The notes: a model not told the origin generated them from the letters alone. Positions 26,699 to 34,947 are shown, counted from the first letter of the stretch. The stretch is DNA of 47,373 bases from Candidatus Aminicenantota bacterium (GCA_026393835.1 JAPKZK010000142.1:1-47373); one strand, 5' to 3'. Translations and numbers: made by a program.

Positions 26699-26731
26699 AA
26701 CCCCCCGGCGCCCGCCGGGGGGTTTTTTTTT
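26699..26731 (+). terminator. Rho-independent terminator of the TonB receptor gene
   Basis: AACCCCCCGGC, a 4-bp loop, GCCGGGGGGTT and a run of T (26723-26731), 41 bp after the stop codon: an almost ideal intrinsic terminator. Confidence 0.93.
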
Positions 26732-26816
26732 GATGCCGCCCCAAAAGAGGTGGAAGATGTCCCGGTTGTATCTAATTGAAAATGATGTAGGAAACCTTTA
26801 TATCTAGTTAGGGGAA

Positions 26817-27086
26817 ATGACATTACAGGTCGGGGAGACTTCCCCCGAACCACTTGAGCTTTTCAAAAAACTGGGGGAAAGGTTCCCCTACTTAGGGGAA
26901 GGTTTCCCCTACCTGGGGGAAGAGTTCCCCTACTTAGGGGAAGAGTTGCCCGACATGGGGGAAGATTTCCCCTACATGGGGGAAGGTTTCCCCTACTTAG
27001 GGGAAGAGTCCCCCCACTTGGGGGAGAAGTTCCCCTACATGGGGGAAGAGTTCCCCCACCTGGGGGAAAGGTTCCCCCGCGTTTGA
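26817..27086 (+). CDS. possible repeat peptide (FPYLGEE heptads), doubtful
   Basis: An 89-codon ORF starting MTLQVGETSPEPLELFKKLG with the rest made of about nine heptads such as FPYLGEE, ending FPRV. AGGGGAA precedes the ATG at close spacing. Because the same 21-bp hairpin unit explains all of it at DNA level, coding is only a possibility; if translated, it would be an acidic, repetitive peptide. Confidence 0.2.
   Translation: MTLQVGETSPEPLELFKKLGERFPYLGEGFPYLGEEFPYLGEELPDMGEDFPYMGEGFPYLGEESPHLGEKFPYMGEEFPHLGERFPRV
26860..27086. repeat. 21-bp array of short hairpins beside the NACHT gene
   Basis: About ten 21-bp units of the form TTCCCCTACTTAGGGGAAG, each an inverted repeat TTCCCC/GGGGAA. 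It lies between the receptor terminator and the 3' end of the NACHT gene (stop at 27114). A plus-strand frame (26817-27086) reads a heptapeptide repeat FPYLGEE and has an ATG preceded by AGGGGAA, but the unit is a multiple of three and the frame could be incidental; I give the ORF little weight. Confidence 0.85.
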
Positions 27087-27113
27087 GATGGTAAAAAGAA
27101 GTTAGAAAACGGA

Positions 27114-29201
27114 TTATGCGTAATTTTCAAACAAGATAGGTTTCTTATTTTTTAATTCCGCTTCGATTTTTGGGTCTAGCCCTTTCACCCGACAAAGCGA
27201 TTTCACAGTGAATAACATTTCAATTGAAATATTTTTTGCGTCTGAAAGATTGGCGTCCTGGAGATTGGCCCGGCTCAGATCAGACCCTTCGAAGCCAGCC
27301 CCCTGGAAATCAGCCCGACAGAAATCGGCGTCCTGGAGATCGGCCCAACTAAGATCAGTGAAACGGAACCCGGCATCCTGGAAATTAGCCCCCCGGAGAT
27401 CCGCCCCCCTGAGATCGGTTCCATCCAGATCAGCACCCTTGAGATCGACTCCACGGAAATCGAGTCCCTGGAGTACAGCGCCCTTGAGGTTGGCTCCCGG
27501 GAGGCTGTGAACATCAATTTTTGCTCCCTGGAAATCGGCCTTATCCAGGATGGTCCCCTGGAGATTCACATCAAGGAGGTTGGCGCCCTGGAGAATCGCC
27601 CCCTGGAGATCGGCCCCATTAAAGCGGGCCCCCTGGAGGAGGGCTCTTTTGAGATCGGTCCAACTAAGATCGGCCTTATTGAAACTGGCTCCCTGCAGGT
27701 TGGCGTCCTGGAGATTGGCCCCCAGCAAATTGACTTCATCAAGTATCGCATCTTTTAAGCTGATGCCCTGGAGATTGGCCGCCTGGAGGTCGGCCCCTTT
27801 TAAATTAGCTCCATCGAGACAAATCCCCCGGAGGTCCGCCCCTTTGAGATCTACTCCTTTGATATCGGTATTCTTAAGGTCTTCCTCGGAAATTTCCGGG
27901 ACCCGGATATTTAAATTTTTAAATATCTTATTATCAAAATCAAAAAATTTCTGGCAGGCTTTGAATTTCGAATTGGATATCAGCATCTGCGCGATTAAAT
28001 TCGTCATGGGTAATTTTTTCCCCAGGATGAGTCCCGGGTTCTCAATCAAATGCTTGGTAAGCAGGAATTCCTGGATGCTGTGATGAGAAAAACGGTAATT
28101 GCCGGAGGAATTGCGATTAATCAGGGACCGACCTTTTATATCGATCGCCTTTACATATTTAAGCTCGGCGATATCGTCGATCAATTGGTCCAGGTCGGCT
28201 TCGGATATTTCCCGGGCGCCTCTCAGCGAAATTTCTTTGGCCAATATTTCGCAAACGCGGAAAAGTTCATTTTTAGGGGCCCCGGCTTTTGCTTCTTCTC
28301 TTAACAACCAACTGTCCACCAGGGCTTTATAAATTTTGTACTCATTTTGTTCAGCCCGGATAATCGGGGAATCCATCAACTTATCGATGTAAGACAAAAG
28401 CATGGGCCTGCACCGTAATGAACCCATTTGCCCGATTAACTCTTTTGCTTTTTTGATCTTTTTTTTATTCTCGAAATTGAGTGCGTTCCCTGGAAAACGT
28501 TTTTTTAAATATAAGTCGACTTTTTCATCGTTAAACAGGGAGAGATATTTGGCGGGGCATACATATCCGCTCACTGTTATCAACCCGGGCCGATCGAAAG
28601 GGTTCTTTTCCACTTCGGGGAAAAATTGGGTGCGGCAGGTAATAATGACTCTAAAAAAGTTTTTTGTTGCTTTAAGAACTTCCAACAAGCGCTCCTTTAC
28701 CTGTCCATAGGTTTCCGAATCTTCATCAAGCGCATCGATCAGCAGGACGGTTTTCATTTTGTCTTCGATCAGTTGTATTTCAGCCAGTGTCTTTGTTCCG
28801 AATGCTTTCAAAACGCAATCCTTGTTTTTGGGCCAGAATGAAGTCAGGTGCAGCAGTTTAAGCATTACCAGCAAAGAGGTTTTGCCCATTCCGGCATCTG
28901 ATAAGATGAACATCTGGTTATTCCCCGGCTGATCTAAGAATTTAGCCCTTAAAAATTCGTCGATTTTCTTGTAAATCGGTTCGCTGGAGACCAGGAAATC
29001 CTCTTCGTGACGGTCCGCGGGATTGGTTTCCTGGCAATTGGGTTCAACATAGTATTTGGCGAGTTCAAGTGGGTCGCCGAACATGATATCGTTTATCATA
29101 TTCAATTCTTTCGAATGCTTCTTTTTAATATGTTGAAGTTTTTCGTAAAGTTGTGTCGCCCAATTGAGACCCAGGTTGAAGGATATCAATTCAACAGCCA
29201 T
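27114..29201 (-). CDS. NACHT NTPase with C-terminal pentapeptide repeats
   Basis: 695 residues. An N-terminal segment (about 1-90) precedes a NACHT/STAND ATPase domain: Walker A LSDAGMGKTSLL (about 101-112), Walker B VLLIDALDED (about 155-164) and IITCRTQFFP (about 190). A winged-helix end with RFSHHSIQEFLLTKHL (about 375-390) follows. From about 440 to 660 the protein is about 40 pentapeptides of the A(D/N)LxG type, forming a right-handed quadrilateral helix. STAND ATPases act as nucleotide-dependent switches, and several bacterial NACHT proteins defend against phage; here the helix could be sensor or effector. The stop codon of the kinase/regulator gene lies 9 bp before the ATG, and AGAGG precedes it, so both are one transcript. 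Function otherwise unknown. Confidence 0.85.
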   Translation of the reverse strand: MAVELISFNLGLNWATQLYEKLQHIKKKHSKELNMINDIMFGDPLELAKYYVEPNCQETNPADRHEEDFLVSSEPIYKKIDEFLRAKFLDQPGNNQMFILSDAGMGKTSLLVMLKLLHLTSFWPKNKDCVLKAFGTKTLAEIQLIEDKMKTVLLIDALDEDSETYGQVKERLLEVLKATKNFFRVIITCRTQFFPEVEKNPFDRPGLITVSGYVCPAKYLSLFNDEKVDLYLKKRFPGNALNFENKKKIKKAKELIGQMGSLRCRPMLLSYIDKLMDSPIIRAEQNEYKIYKALVDSWLLREEAKAGAPKNELFRVCEILAKEISLRGAREISEADLDQLIDDIAELKYVKAIDIKGRSLINRNSSGNYRFSHHSIQEFLLTKHLIENPGLILGKKLPMTNLIAQMLISNSKFKACQKFFDFDNKIFKNLNIRVPEISEEDLKNTDIKGVDLKGADLRGICLDGANLKGADLQAANLQGISLKDAILDEVNLLGANLQDANLQGASFNKADLSWTDLKRALLQGARFNGADLQGAILQGANLLDVNLQGTILDKADFQGAKIDVHSLPGANLKGAVLQGLDFRGVDLKGADLDGTDLRGADLRGANFQDAGFRFTDLSWADLQDADFCRADFQGAGFEGSDLSRANLQDANLSDAKNISIEMLFTVKSLCRVKGLDPKIEAELKNKKPILFENYA

Positions 29202-29210
29202 TTTTCCTCT

Positions 29211-30932
29211 TTATTCCCCGTTCGTCTCCGCTTGCGACGGCGACTGATGAAATGTTTGAAAGGAGGTGGGCAATTGCTGAAATTTTTCCTTAAAACATCT
29301 TGCAAACTCGGCGGTATTGGGAAAACCAACCTCAAAGGCCACTTCGGTAACATTCCCGAAATTGGCTTTTAGTAATTGCGCCGCCCGTTCAAGGCGATAA
29401 GATAGGATAAATTGATTGGGGGTTTCACCGGTTAAAGCCTGGAGTTTTTTAAACATTACGTCCTGGCTCAATTGAAGTTCCAGGCATAGTTGGTCTTCAT
29501 TTAAGTCCGGCTTTGTTAAATTCCGCTCTATTATTTCCCGGCATTTCTTAAGAAAGTCTTCATCGAGCGATGATGAGGGTGTTTTTTCCGAGCGTAATTG
29601 GCAACGCCGTTCGATCAAGTTTTTAATCCTGGCGATTAAAATTTTTGTATTGGGGGGTTTGGTAATATAATCGTCGGCCCCGGTTTTCAGGCCTTTGATG
29701 ATGTCTTCTTCCGCTGCTTTACCTGTTAATAAGATGATGGGGATATGGCTGGTGCTTATGTCCTTTTTTAATGCATTACACAATTCAAACCCGTCGATGC
29801 CGGGCATCGCAATATCGCTGATAATGAGATCGGGTATGGTTTCTTTTGCTTTGCGTATACCCTCCTGGCCGCTTATTGCCTCTACCACCCGATATGTCGA
29901 TTCAAGCCGTCCCCGGATATATTTCCTGAAAATGGTATTATCATCGATCACCAGGATTGTATTTTGCAGCATAGACGGCTCAATTTTTTCAACAGTTTCG
30001 GTATCGGGTTCACCTTCCTCCACTGCTGCCATAAAAAATTTTTCACCTTCCTGGCTTTTTTTGTAAGCGGATGTTGCTTCAGTTAGGGTTATTATTTCGT
30101 TGAGTGAAAGATGTTTATTACCCAGGGGAAGCCGGATAACAAATTCCGTTTCTTTCTCTTCCCGGCTGTGGGCATCAATTGTTCCATGATGCAGTAAAAT
30201 GATTTCTTTTGTTAAGGCGAGGCCTATCCCACTGCCTGTATAACCCTCTTCCTTGAGATTCGCTGCCTGGTAAAAACGATCAAATATATAGTCCGAATGC
30301 TCTTTGGGAAAACCAATGCCTGTATTTTGTATTGAAATTTTAACGAAACCCAAAGAATCGTTGTTCTCTTTAGATACGGCAACTACAATTTTCCCACCGC
30401 CGGGTGTAAATTTGACGGCATTGAACAAAAGATTATACATGACTTCTTCCATTTTCTGTGTATCAAAATAAAGGGATATATCTTTTTCTTTAGATTGAAA
30501 AACGATATCCAGGTTATTTTGTTGGGCCAGCATTTGGAACGATGCCAGTATCCCTTCTAAAAATGGGACAATGTTTTGACAGGCGGCTTCCAATTTCATC
30601 TGGCCGGTATCGAACCGGGAAAGGTCCAATAATTGGTTGATGGATGTGAGCAGGCGCTGAGAATTATGAAGTATTACTTTTAATTCCTCTTTGCGCCTGT
30701 CGTCCTTGCTCTCGGAAAGCATCTGTTCCAGAGGGCCCATGATCAATGTAAGCGGTGTACGGAAGTCACGGGAAATGTCGGCGAAAAAACGTGACTTTAA
30801 AGCCTCCATTTCTTGAAACTTCCGGGATTGTTCTTCCAATTGACGGTTTTTCTCTTCGATTTCAATAATTTTCCATTCCAGTTCGTTTATTCTTTCCTTT
30901 AAGATTCGCTCAAATTTATTTTTCTTAAACAT
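29211..30932 (-). CDS. histidine-kinase-like/receiver/AraC fusion regulator with Arg in the H-box
   Basis: 573 residues with no membrane helix. Order: coiled coil (5-48), HisKA-like dimer domain (about 44-110), HATPase (N-box YNLLFNAVKFTP; G boxes DRFYQA and YTGSGIGLAL), receiver domain (acid pair in VIDDN, acceptor Asp in ISDIAMPG at about 372, Lys in YITKPPN), AraC-type double HTH at the C-terminus (about 465-560). The H-box reads ADISRDFRTPLT: residue 55, normally the phospho-acceptor His in FANISHEFRTP, is Arg (codon CGT instead of CAT). So autophosphorylation in the usual way should fail, while ATP binding, the receiver and DNA binding look intact. It has no sensor domain and is transcribed ahead of the NACHT gene, which may supply signal input (inference). 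An alternative is cross-phosphorylation of its receiver by another kinase. Confidence 0.9.
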   Translation of the reverse strand: MFKKNKFERILKERINELEWKIIEIEEKNRQLEEQSRKFQEMEALKSRFFADISRDFRTPLTLIMGPLEQMLSESKDDRRKEELKVILHNSQRLLTSINQLLDLSRFDTGQMKLEAACQNIVPFLEGILASFQMLAQQNNLDIVFQSKEKDISLYFDTQKMEEVMYNLLFNAVKFTPGGGKIVVAVSKENNDSLGFVKISIQNTGIGFPKEHSDYIFDRFYQAANLKEEGYTGSGIGLALTKEIILLHHGTIDAHSREEKETEFVIRLPLGNKHLSLNEIITLTEATSAYKKSQEGEKFFMAAVEEGEPDTETVEKIEPSMLQNTILVIDDNTIFRKYIRGRLESTYRVVEAISGQEGIRKAKETIPDLIISDIAMPGIDGFELCNALKKDISTSHIPIILLTGKAAEEDIIKGLKTGADDYITKPPNTKILIARIKNLIERRCQLRSEKTPSSSLDEDFLKKCREIIERNLTKPDLNEDQLCLELQLSQDVMFKKLQALTGETPNQFILSYRLERAAQLLKANFGNVTEVAFEVGFPNTAEFARCFKEKFQQLPTSFQTFHQSPSQAETNGE

Positions 30933-30963
30933 CGCACTCCATCCTCTTAAAACCTGGTAGAGA

Positions 30964-30992
30964 AGTATAGTTCAAAAAAATTTTTTTTTCAA
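30964..30992 (-). promoter_or_regulatory. promoter of the regulator-NACHT operon
   Basis: Minus strand TTGAAA (30992-30987), 17-bp spacer, TATACT (30969-30964). The spacer is almost wholly an A7/T run, which should bend or stiffen the DNA between the two boxes. The start codon at 30932 is preceded by GGAG. Confidence 0.65.
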
Positions 30993-31435
30993 CCCTCAAA
31001 CAGAAATTAAAAAATAAAAAAGGGGAGAAAAGGGGACATACAAGAAATCCTACTCAAATCGCGGCGGCTTTCCTTTTTTCAGCCAAAAAGATATGCAAAA
31101 AGCGGCGGCAGGAATTTTTTTCGGCTAAACACCCCATAAAAAGCGGTGGCGTGGGATTTTTCCTGGGAAAAATCCCGCCCAGCCTGGAATATTCCATTTA
31201 TCATCACTCGGAATCGTTTCCGACGACACTGGCGATATCAGTCGCTCCAAATAAATATCAGCCGCCTGGCGGGGCGCAATTTTTTGTCCAATTGCGTGTA
31301 ATCGATCACTATTTCCCGAATGTTTTGTAGAATTTTGTCCGGCAATCCGCTTTTTTTGGAACTTTCCCGGCAAAACGGAACAGGAAATCGTAAATATCCC
31401 CACATTTATCTTCGAGAAACAAGAAAAAACAGGAA
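30993..31435. pseudogene. spacer with decayed minus-strand coding DNA
   Basis: A minus-strand reading around 31240-31390 gives protein-like stretches in two frames, for example LPDKILQNIREIVIDYTQLD and, after a shift, AADIYLERLISPVSSE. They are not joined in one frame and no start is evident, so this is probably a decayed gene of unknown family. An imperfect hairpin GGGATTTTTC/GAAAAATCCC lies at 31153-31176. Confidence 0.35.
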
Positions 31436-31464
31436 TTGACAATTGGCTTCTTTTGGTTTAAGAT
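31436..31464 (+). promoter_or_regulatory. promoter before the AAA-ATPase-like relic, ATG 7 bp downstream
   Basis: TTGACA (31436-31441), 17-bp spacer, TAAGAT (31459-31464); ATG at 31471, so the mRNA would start at about the start codon. Confidence 0.5.
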
Positions 31465-31470
31465 TGATCC

Positions 31471-31944
31471 ATGATGAATGATGAACACGATTTAAAACAA
31501 ATCCCCTATGGGGTGTCGGATTTCAATGATCTAAAAGTAAAAAACCTTTATTATGTCGATAAAACCCGTAACTTTGCCAACACCATCCTGTCCGAATCCG
31601 GGGAGCTTGAATTTGAAAAAATAACCCATGGAGAGGGCTTTTTCCGGGCCTTTTTTAATGTACTCAAATGGGGAACTACCGATATCGAAGCCCCCATCTC
31701 CCGCTTATTCATGACCGGCGTCTCCCCCATTACCCTGGACGACGTCACTTCCGGATTCAATATCGCCACAAATATTTCACTTCATTCCGATATCAACGAG
31801 ATTATGGGCTTCACTCAAGCGGAAGATCAATTGAAACACTATGGCCTCGCTGAGAAGTTTCAAAAAACCCTCAACCGCACTACCCTAAAAAAAATAGTGC
31901 TGATCTTCAACGGGACCCGGTTGGTCTATCATGGGGAAATGTAA
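31471..31944 (+). pseudogene. internally deleted AAA-ATPase-like/DUF1703 gene
   Basis: 157 residues. The start (LKQIPYGVSDFNDLKVKNLYYVDKT) is the N-terminus of AAA-ATPase_like proteins; it then jumps over the P-loop region to FFNVLKWGTTDIEAPISRLF, part of the same ATPase domain, and ends with KKIVLIFNGTRLVYHG, the end of the C-terminal PD-(D/E)XK (DUF1703) domain. Intact members have about 500-550 residues. The frame was kept through at least two deletions (near codons 42-58 and 120-128), leaving no ATP-binding motif, so the product is probably inactive. Confidence 0.75.
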
Positions 31945-31974
31945 ATTGATCCCGAATCCTTTATAATACCCTCT

Positions 31975-33693
31975 ATGAAGCCCATAACCACAACAAAACA
32001 AATAATAATCCTCCTCCTTGCCCTGCTGACGGTAAATGTCCTCCTATACCTTCCCAGCCTGCAGCACGATTTTTTAAAAGACGACTTCCGCCTCATCGTC
32101 GAAAACCAACGCATCAAAACCTTCAAATCCTTTTTAAATTCCATTAACGGCCAATTTTTCTCATTCCCGGATTTCCCCTACCTCCATTACTGGCGGCCCC
32201 TGAGCCTGTTTTCCTTTTACCTGGACTACCAAATCTGGGGACTCAATCCCCTGGGCTTTCATCTTACCAATATCCTGCTCAATGCCCTGAATGCCATGCT
32301 CCTCTTCCTGTTTTTCTATTTCATTTCAAGAAAAATCCTCCCGGCCTTTTTTATTTCCCTATTCTTTTCCCTTCACCCGGCGCATGTCGAAGCCGTCTCA
32401 TGGATATCCGGCCGCACAGACCTGCTGTCCGCGCTTTTTATCTTTTCCGCCGCCCTGCTGTTTCTCTTGTTTTTAGAAAAAGAAAAAAAAACATTCTACC
32501 TCTTTTCCGTCATTTGCTTTACCCTGGCGCTCCTTGCGAAAGAAAATGCCGTACTGTTTCCCCTGGCGGCGGCGTTATTAATCAGCCGGGACATTTCGAA
32601 AGAGAGCATAAAAAAAAAGAATTATCTGCTTATCCTTTTCCTGGCAGCCATCGACATTATTTACCTTATTTTGCACCATACATTTACCGGTATGCAAAAT
32701 ATCCTGCAAAACTTCTCCTTTAAAGATATCTTACTTATCTGCAAAACCGCCGGCGTCTACACGAAAATCATCCTGGCTCCTTTTTCCCCCGCCCCTTATT
32801 ACTCCATGCAGCAGTTTGAGCAGCATCATGTCGGGTATTACGTCTATTTCCTCGTCGGGCTGCTGCTCCTGGCCCTGGTGGCGTCAAAGAGAAAGGAGTA
32901 TCGCTGCACTTTTTATTCGCTGTTGTTTTTAATTTTTCTCTTGCCCGTACTGGACCCGCGGATCATCCCCACCAATCCCAGGATCGCCCTGCGCTTCGCT
33001 TATATACCCGCCGTCCTTGCCGGGGTGTTTTTCATGGAAACCATACAATTTTTAAAACACAAAATACTGCGTCGCGTTTTTATCGGGATGCTGATCCTTA
33101 TCGCCGGGGCCTGGACGGTGGAATCCTTTGGTTTCCAGGGATTTTTTAAGAACGAGGGCGATCATTACCGACAGTTGGTGAAATATTACCCGGATGACGG
33201 TTCCCTCCTGCTGCCCCTGGCCCTTCAGAAAGCAGGAACCGGCAGCCCCGCCGATCTTAGCGGGGCCCTTGAATTGGTTAACCGCGCATTGGCAATGAAC
33301 GGCGACCGATGGGCGGATGTTTCCGAACCGGCCGGCCTGCTGAAAGCCAACCTGCTGGTGGTATCGGGCGACCTTGCCCGGGCTGGCGAAGGTAAATCCC
33401 TTGCCGAAAAAATCCTGGCGGGAACCGAAAAAAAGGAGATATCCTATTTTGCTTACCTGGTGCTGTCGAAGTTCCATGAGAAAAGGCAGGAGTTCCCGGC
33501 GGCGCTGGCAATGCTGGAAAAAGCCGAAAGCATCGGCGAAACAGCGGACTTGTATTTTCGTATGGCGGTCGTCCGCGCCAGGATGAAGGACTATGGAAAC
33601 GCCCTTCAATACCTGGAAAAGGCCAGGGCAATGAACCCGGAATTGTCCAGATATTCCGAATTGAAAGAATTTATTTTAAAGAATAGCCGATAA
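31975..33693 (+). CDS. TMTC-like membrane glycosyltransferase with TPR domain
   Basis: 572 residues. An N-terminal GT-C-type membrane domain with about 10 helices carries the acidic pair in FLKDDFR (36-37) expected in the first luminal loop and LHPAHVEAVSWISGRTDLLSA (about 135), a hallmark of TMTC-like proteins. From about residue 400 come TPR-type helices (ALAMLEKAESIGETADLYFRMA). Probably a polyprenyl-phosphate-sugar-dependent glycosyltransferase acting on the periplasmic side; acceptor unknown. It begins 30 bp after the relic gene. TATAAT at 31962-31967 ends 7 bp before the ATG and no ribosome-binding site is seen, so translation could be leaderless. Confidence 0.82.
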   Translation: MKPITTTKQIIILLLALLTVNVLLYLPSLQHDFLKDDFRLIVENQRIKTFKSFLNSINGQFFSFPDFPYLHYWRPLSLFSFYLDYQIWGLNPLGFHLTNILLNALNAMLLFLFFYFISRKILPAFFISLFFSLHPAHVEAVSWISGRTDLLSALFIFSAALLFLLFLEKEKKTFYLFSVICFTLALLAKENAVLFPLAAALLISRDISKESIKKKNYLLILFLAAIDIIYLILHHTFTGMQNILQNFSFKDILLICKTAGVYTKIILAPFSPAPYYSMQQFEQHHVGYYVYFLVGLLLLALVASKRKEYRCTFYSLLFLIFLLPVLDPRIIPTNPRIALRFAYIPAVLAGVFFMETIQFLKHKILRRVFIGMLILIAGAWTVESFGFQGFFKNEGDHYRQLVKYYPDDGSLLLPLALQKAGTGSPADLSGALELVNRALAMNGDRWADVSEPAGLLKANLLVVSGDLARAGEGKSLAEKILAGTEKKEISYFAYLVLSKFHEKRQEFPAALAMLEKAESIGETADLYFRMAVVRARMKDYGNALQYLEKARAMNPELSRYSELKEFILKNSR

Positions 33694-33707
33694 TTATTAA
33701 AAAGATA

Positions 33708-33736
33708 GCCACAGGGGGCGCAGAGGGCGCAGAGTG
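33708..33736. repeat. dispersed repeat, family A (short variant)
   Basis: GCCACAGGGGGCGCAGAGGG and CGCAGAG, 15 bp after the TMTC-like stop codon. Confidence 0.6.
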
Positions 33737-33744
33737 AAAAAAAA

Positions 33745-33805
33745 CGGGACGTTCCGCTGGTCGCCGGGAGGGTGAGGATTCCTCCCGGACCAGCGGGACG
33801 TCCCG
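33745..33805. terminator. 61-bp hairpin after the TMTC-like gene
   Basis: An outer stem of 17 bp (CGGGACGTTCCGCTGGT against ACCAGCGGGACGTCCCG, one G-T) and an inner stem CCGGGAGG/CCTCCCGG with a 9-nt loop. It lies 52 bp after the stop codon but lacks a T-run, so it could instead be a REP-like element or RNA-stabilising structure. Confidence 0.5.
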
Positions 33806-34217
33806 CTGGGAGTGTATTGTGTATCTTTAGGAGAAGAGGAGCTAAACTATTATGTCCGGTCTGAGGTAGTAGAGGACAACGACCTGATTTCATATGGGGG
33901 TTCAATTTGCCGGGTTATGAATACCACACTTCCGGGGAATAATAAATACTAAAAATGATTACCTTACCGGTTCAGGCTGGTAGTGGGGGCTCTCGGGTTT
34001 TGGGCCGTATCCGGGGAGTCCGTCGATCGCAGCATTTTAATTGTCTGCCTGTGCGTTTGAGTCTTTTCTCATGGGGGTTTCGGCGGCTTAGAGAAATCGC
34101 TGAGGTAAAGGTAATCATTTTGATTATAATTTTTTCTTTTATTACCTTCGCGTCCCTTCGCGTTTAAAGGGTGTCCCGCCGGGACCTTCGCGGCTAATTT
34201 TGTTTAGGAGGTAAGGC
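33806..34217. other. gene-poor spacer with an orphan reading frame
   Basis: A frame from GTG at 33812 to TAA at 33950 reads EEELNYYVRSEVVEDNDLIS and ends NTTLPGNNKY; it looks like the end of a real protein but I do not recognise it and no ribosome-binding site precedes it. The remainder up to 34146 has no recognisable feature. GTCCCGCCGGGAC, a short palindrome, lies inside the repeat at 34146-34194. Confidence 0.35.
34146..34194. repeat. dispersed repeat, family C (inverted, diverged)
   Basis: CTTCGCGTCCCTTCGCGT, an insert with the palindrome GTCCCGCCGGGAC, and CCTTCGCGGC: the reverse complement of the GCCGCGAAG type. Confidence 0.6.
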
Positions 34218-34246
34218 TTGATTTTTTATTTATTTTAAGATATAAA
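34218..34246 (+). promoter_or_regulatory. promoter of the small LRR gene
   Basis: TTGATT (34218-34223), 17-bp spacer, TATAAA (34241-34246); leader of about 45 nt with AAGGAG at 34284-34289 placed 6 bp before the GTG start. Confidence 0.55.
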
Positions 34247-34295
34247 GAACAACGGCGGGAAATAATCCCTCCAGTATAAAACGAAGGAGTCCCGT

Positions 34296-34859
34296 GTGAA
34301 TAAACAAGAAATTGAAGCCTGGTTAAACCAATTAGGGATTGAAAAGTACTCCATTACCGGCGATGGGCAGGTCGATGTGGACGGCACCGTGGATATCAGT
34401 TTCAAGGATTTGACGGAAATCCCCGTGCAATTCGGGACCGTCAAAGGCGACTTTAATTGTTCCAATAACCAATTGGAAACTTTAAAAGGCGCGCCTACCA
34501 CCGTCGGGGTTGCTTTTTTTTGCCATGAGAACCTTTTAATATCGTTGGAAGGCGCGCCCCAGACGGTCGGCACAGCCTTTGTTTGCAGTAGTAACATTCT
34601 CACAACGCTCCAGGGGGCGCCCAAAGTTGTCAATGGAAGTTTCAACTGTTCCGGGAACCTGTTGACTTCACTGGAAAACGCGCCTGAATCTGTAAATGGG
34701 GTTTCCGATTGCACGGATAACCGTTTAACCACCTTAGAAGGGATTCCCAAATATATCAAAAGGGTATTATATTGTTCCGGGAACCCTATCCCGCAAGATA
34801 TTATCGTGAAGTACCAGGGGCTGAGTTTGTTTGTCATTATCGGCGATGAAGATGAGTAG
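34296..34859 (+). CDS. small leucine-rich-repeat protein
   Basis: 187 residues from a GTG start chosen because AAGGAG lies 6 bp upstream. After an N-terminal segment (1-50) come six to seven repeats of about 20 residues, pattern C-x-x-N-x-L-x-(S/T)-L-x-G-A-P-x-x-V (for example NLLTSLENAPESV). This short LRR type, with a conserved Cys and Asn on the concave strand, is widespread in phages and bacteria and usually lacks a known function. No signal peptide or membrane segment is seen, so it is probably cytoplasmic. It differs from the 24-residue LRRs of the two large secreted proteins in this window. Confidence 0.7.
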   Translation: MNKQEIEAWLNQLGIEKYSITGDGQVDVDGTVDISFKDLTEIPVQFGTVKGDFNCSNNQLETLKGAPTTVGVAFFCHENLLISLEGAPQTVGTAFVCSSNILTTLQGAPKVVNGSFNCSGNLLTSLENAPESVNGVSDCTDNRLTTLEGIPKYIKRVLYCSGNPIPQDIIVKYQGLSLFVIIGDEDE

Positions 34860-34890
34860 ATCGGTCATTGAAAATATAATTATTTTCCCC

Positions 34891-34910
34891 GTCCGTGTTC
34901 GTCCGTGGCT
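34891..34910. repeat. dispersed repeat, family B (inverted)
   Basis: GTCCGTGTTCGTCCGTGGCT, 31 bp after the small LRR stop codon. Confidence 0.65.
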
Positions 34911-34947
34911 AGTTTTTCGTGTTTTCCCCGTGGTTTCTTAATGGTTT

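Noticed and set aside
33955..34167. 70-codon ORF MITLPVQAGS...
   Set aside because: No ribosome-binding site, arginine-rich out-of-frame composition, and its end lies in a dispersed repeat.
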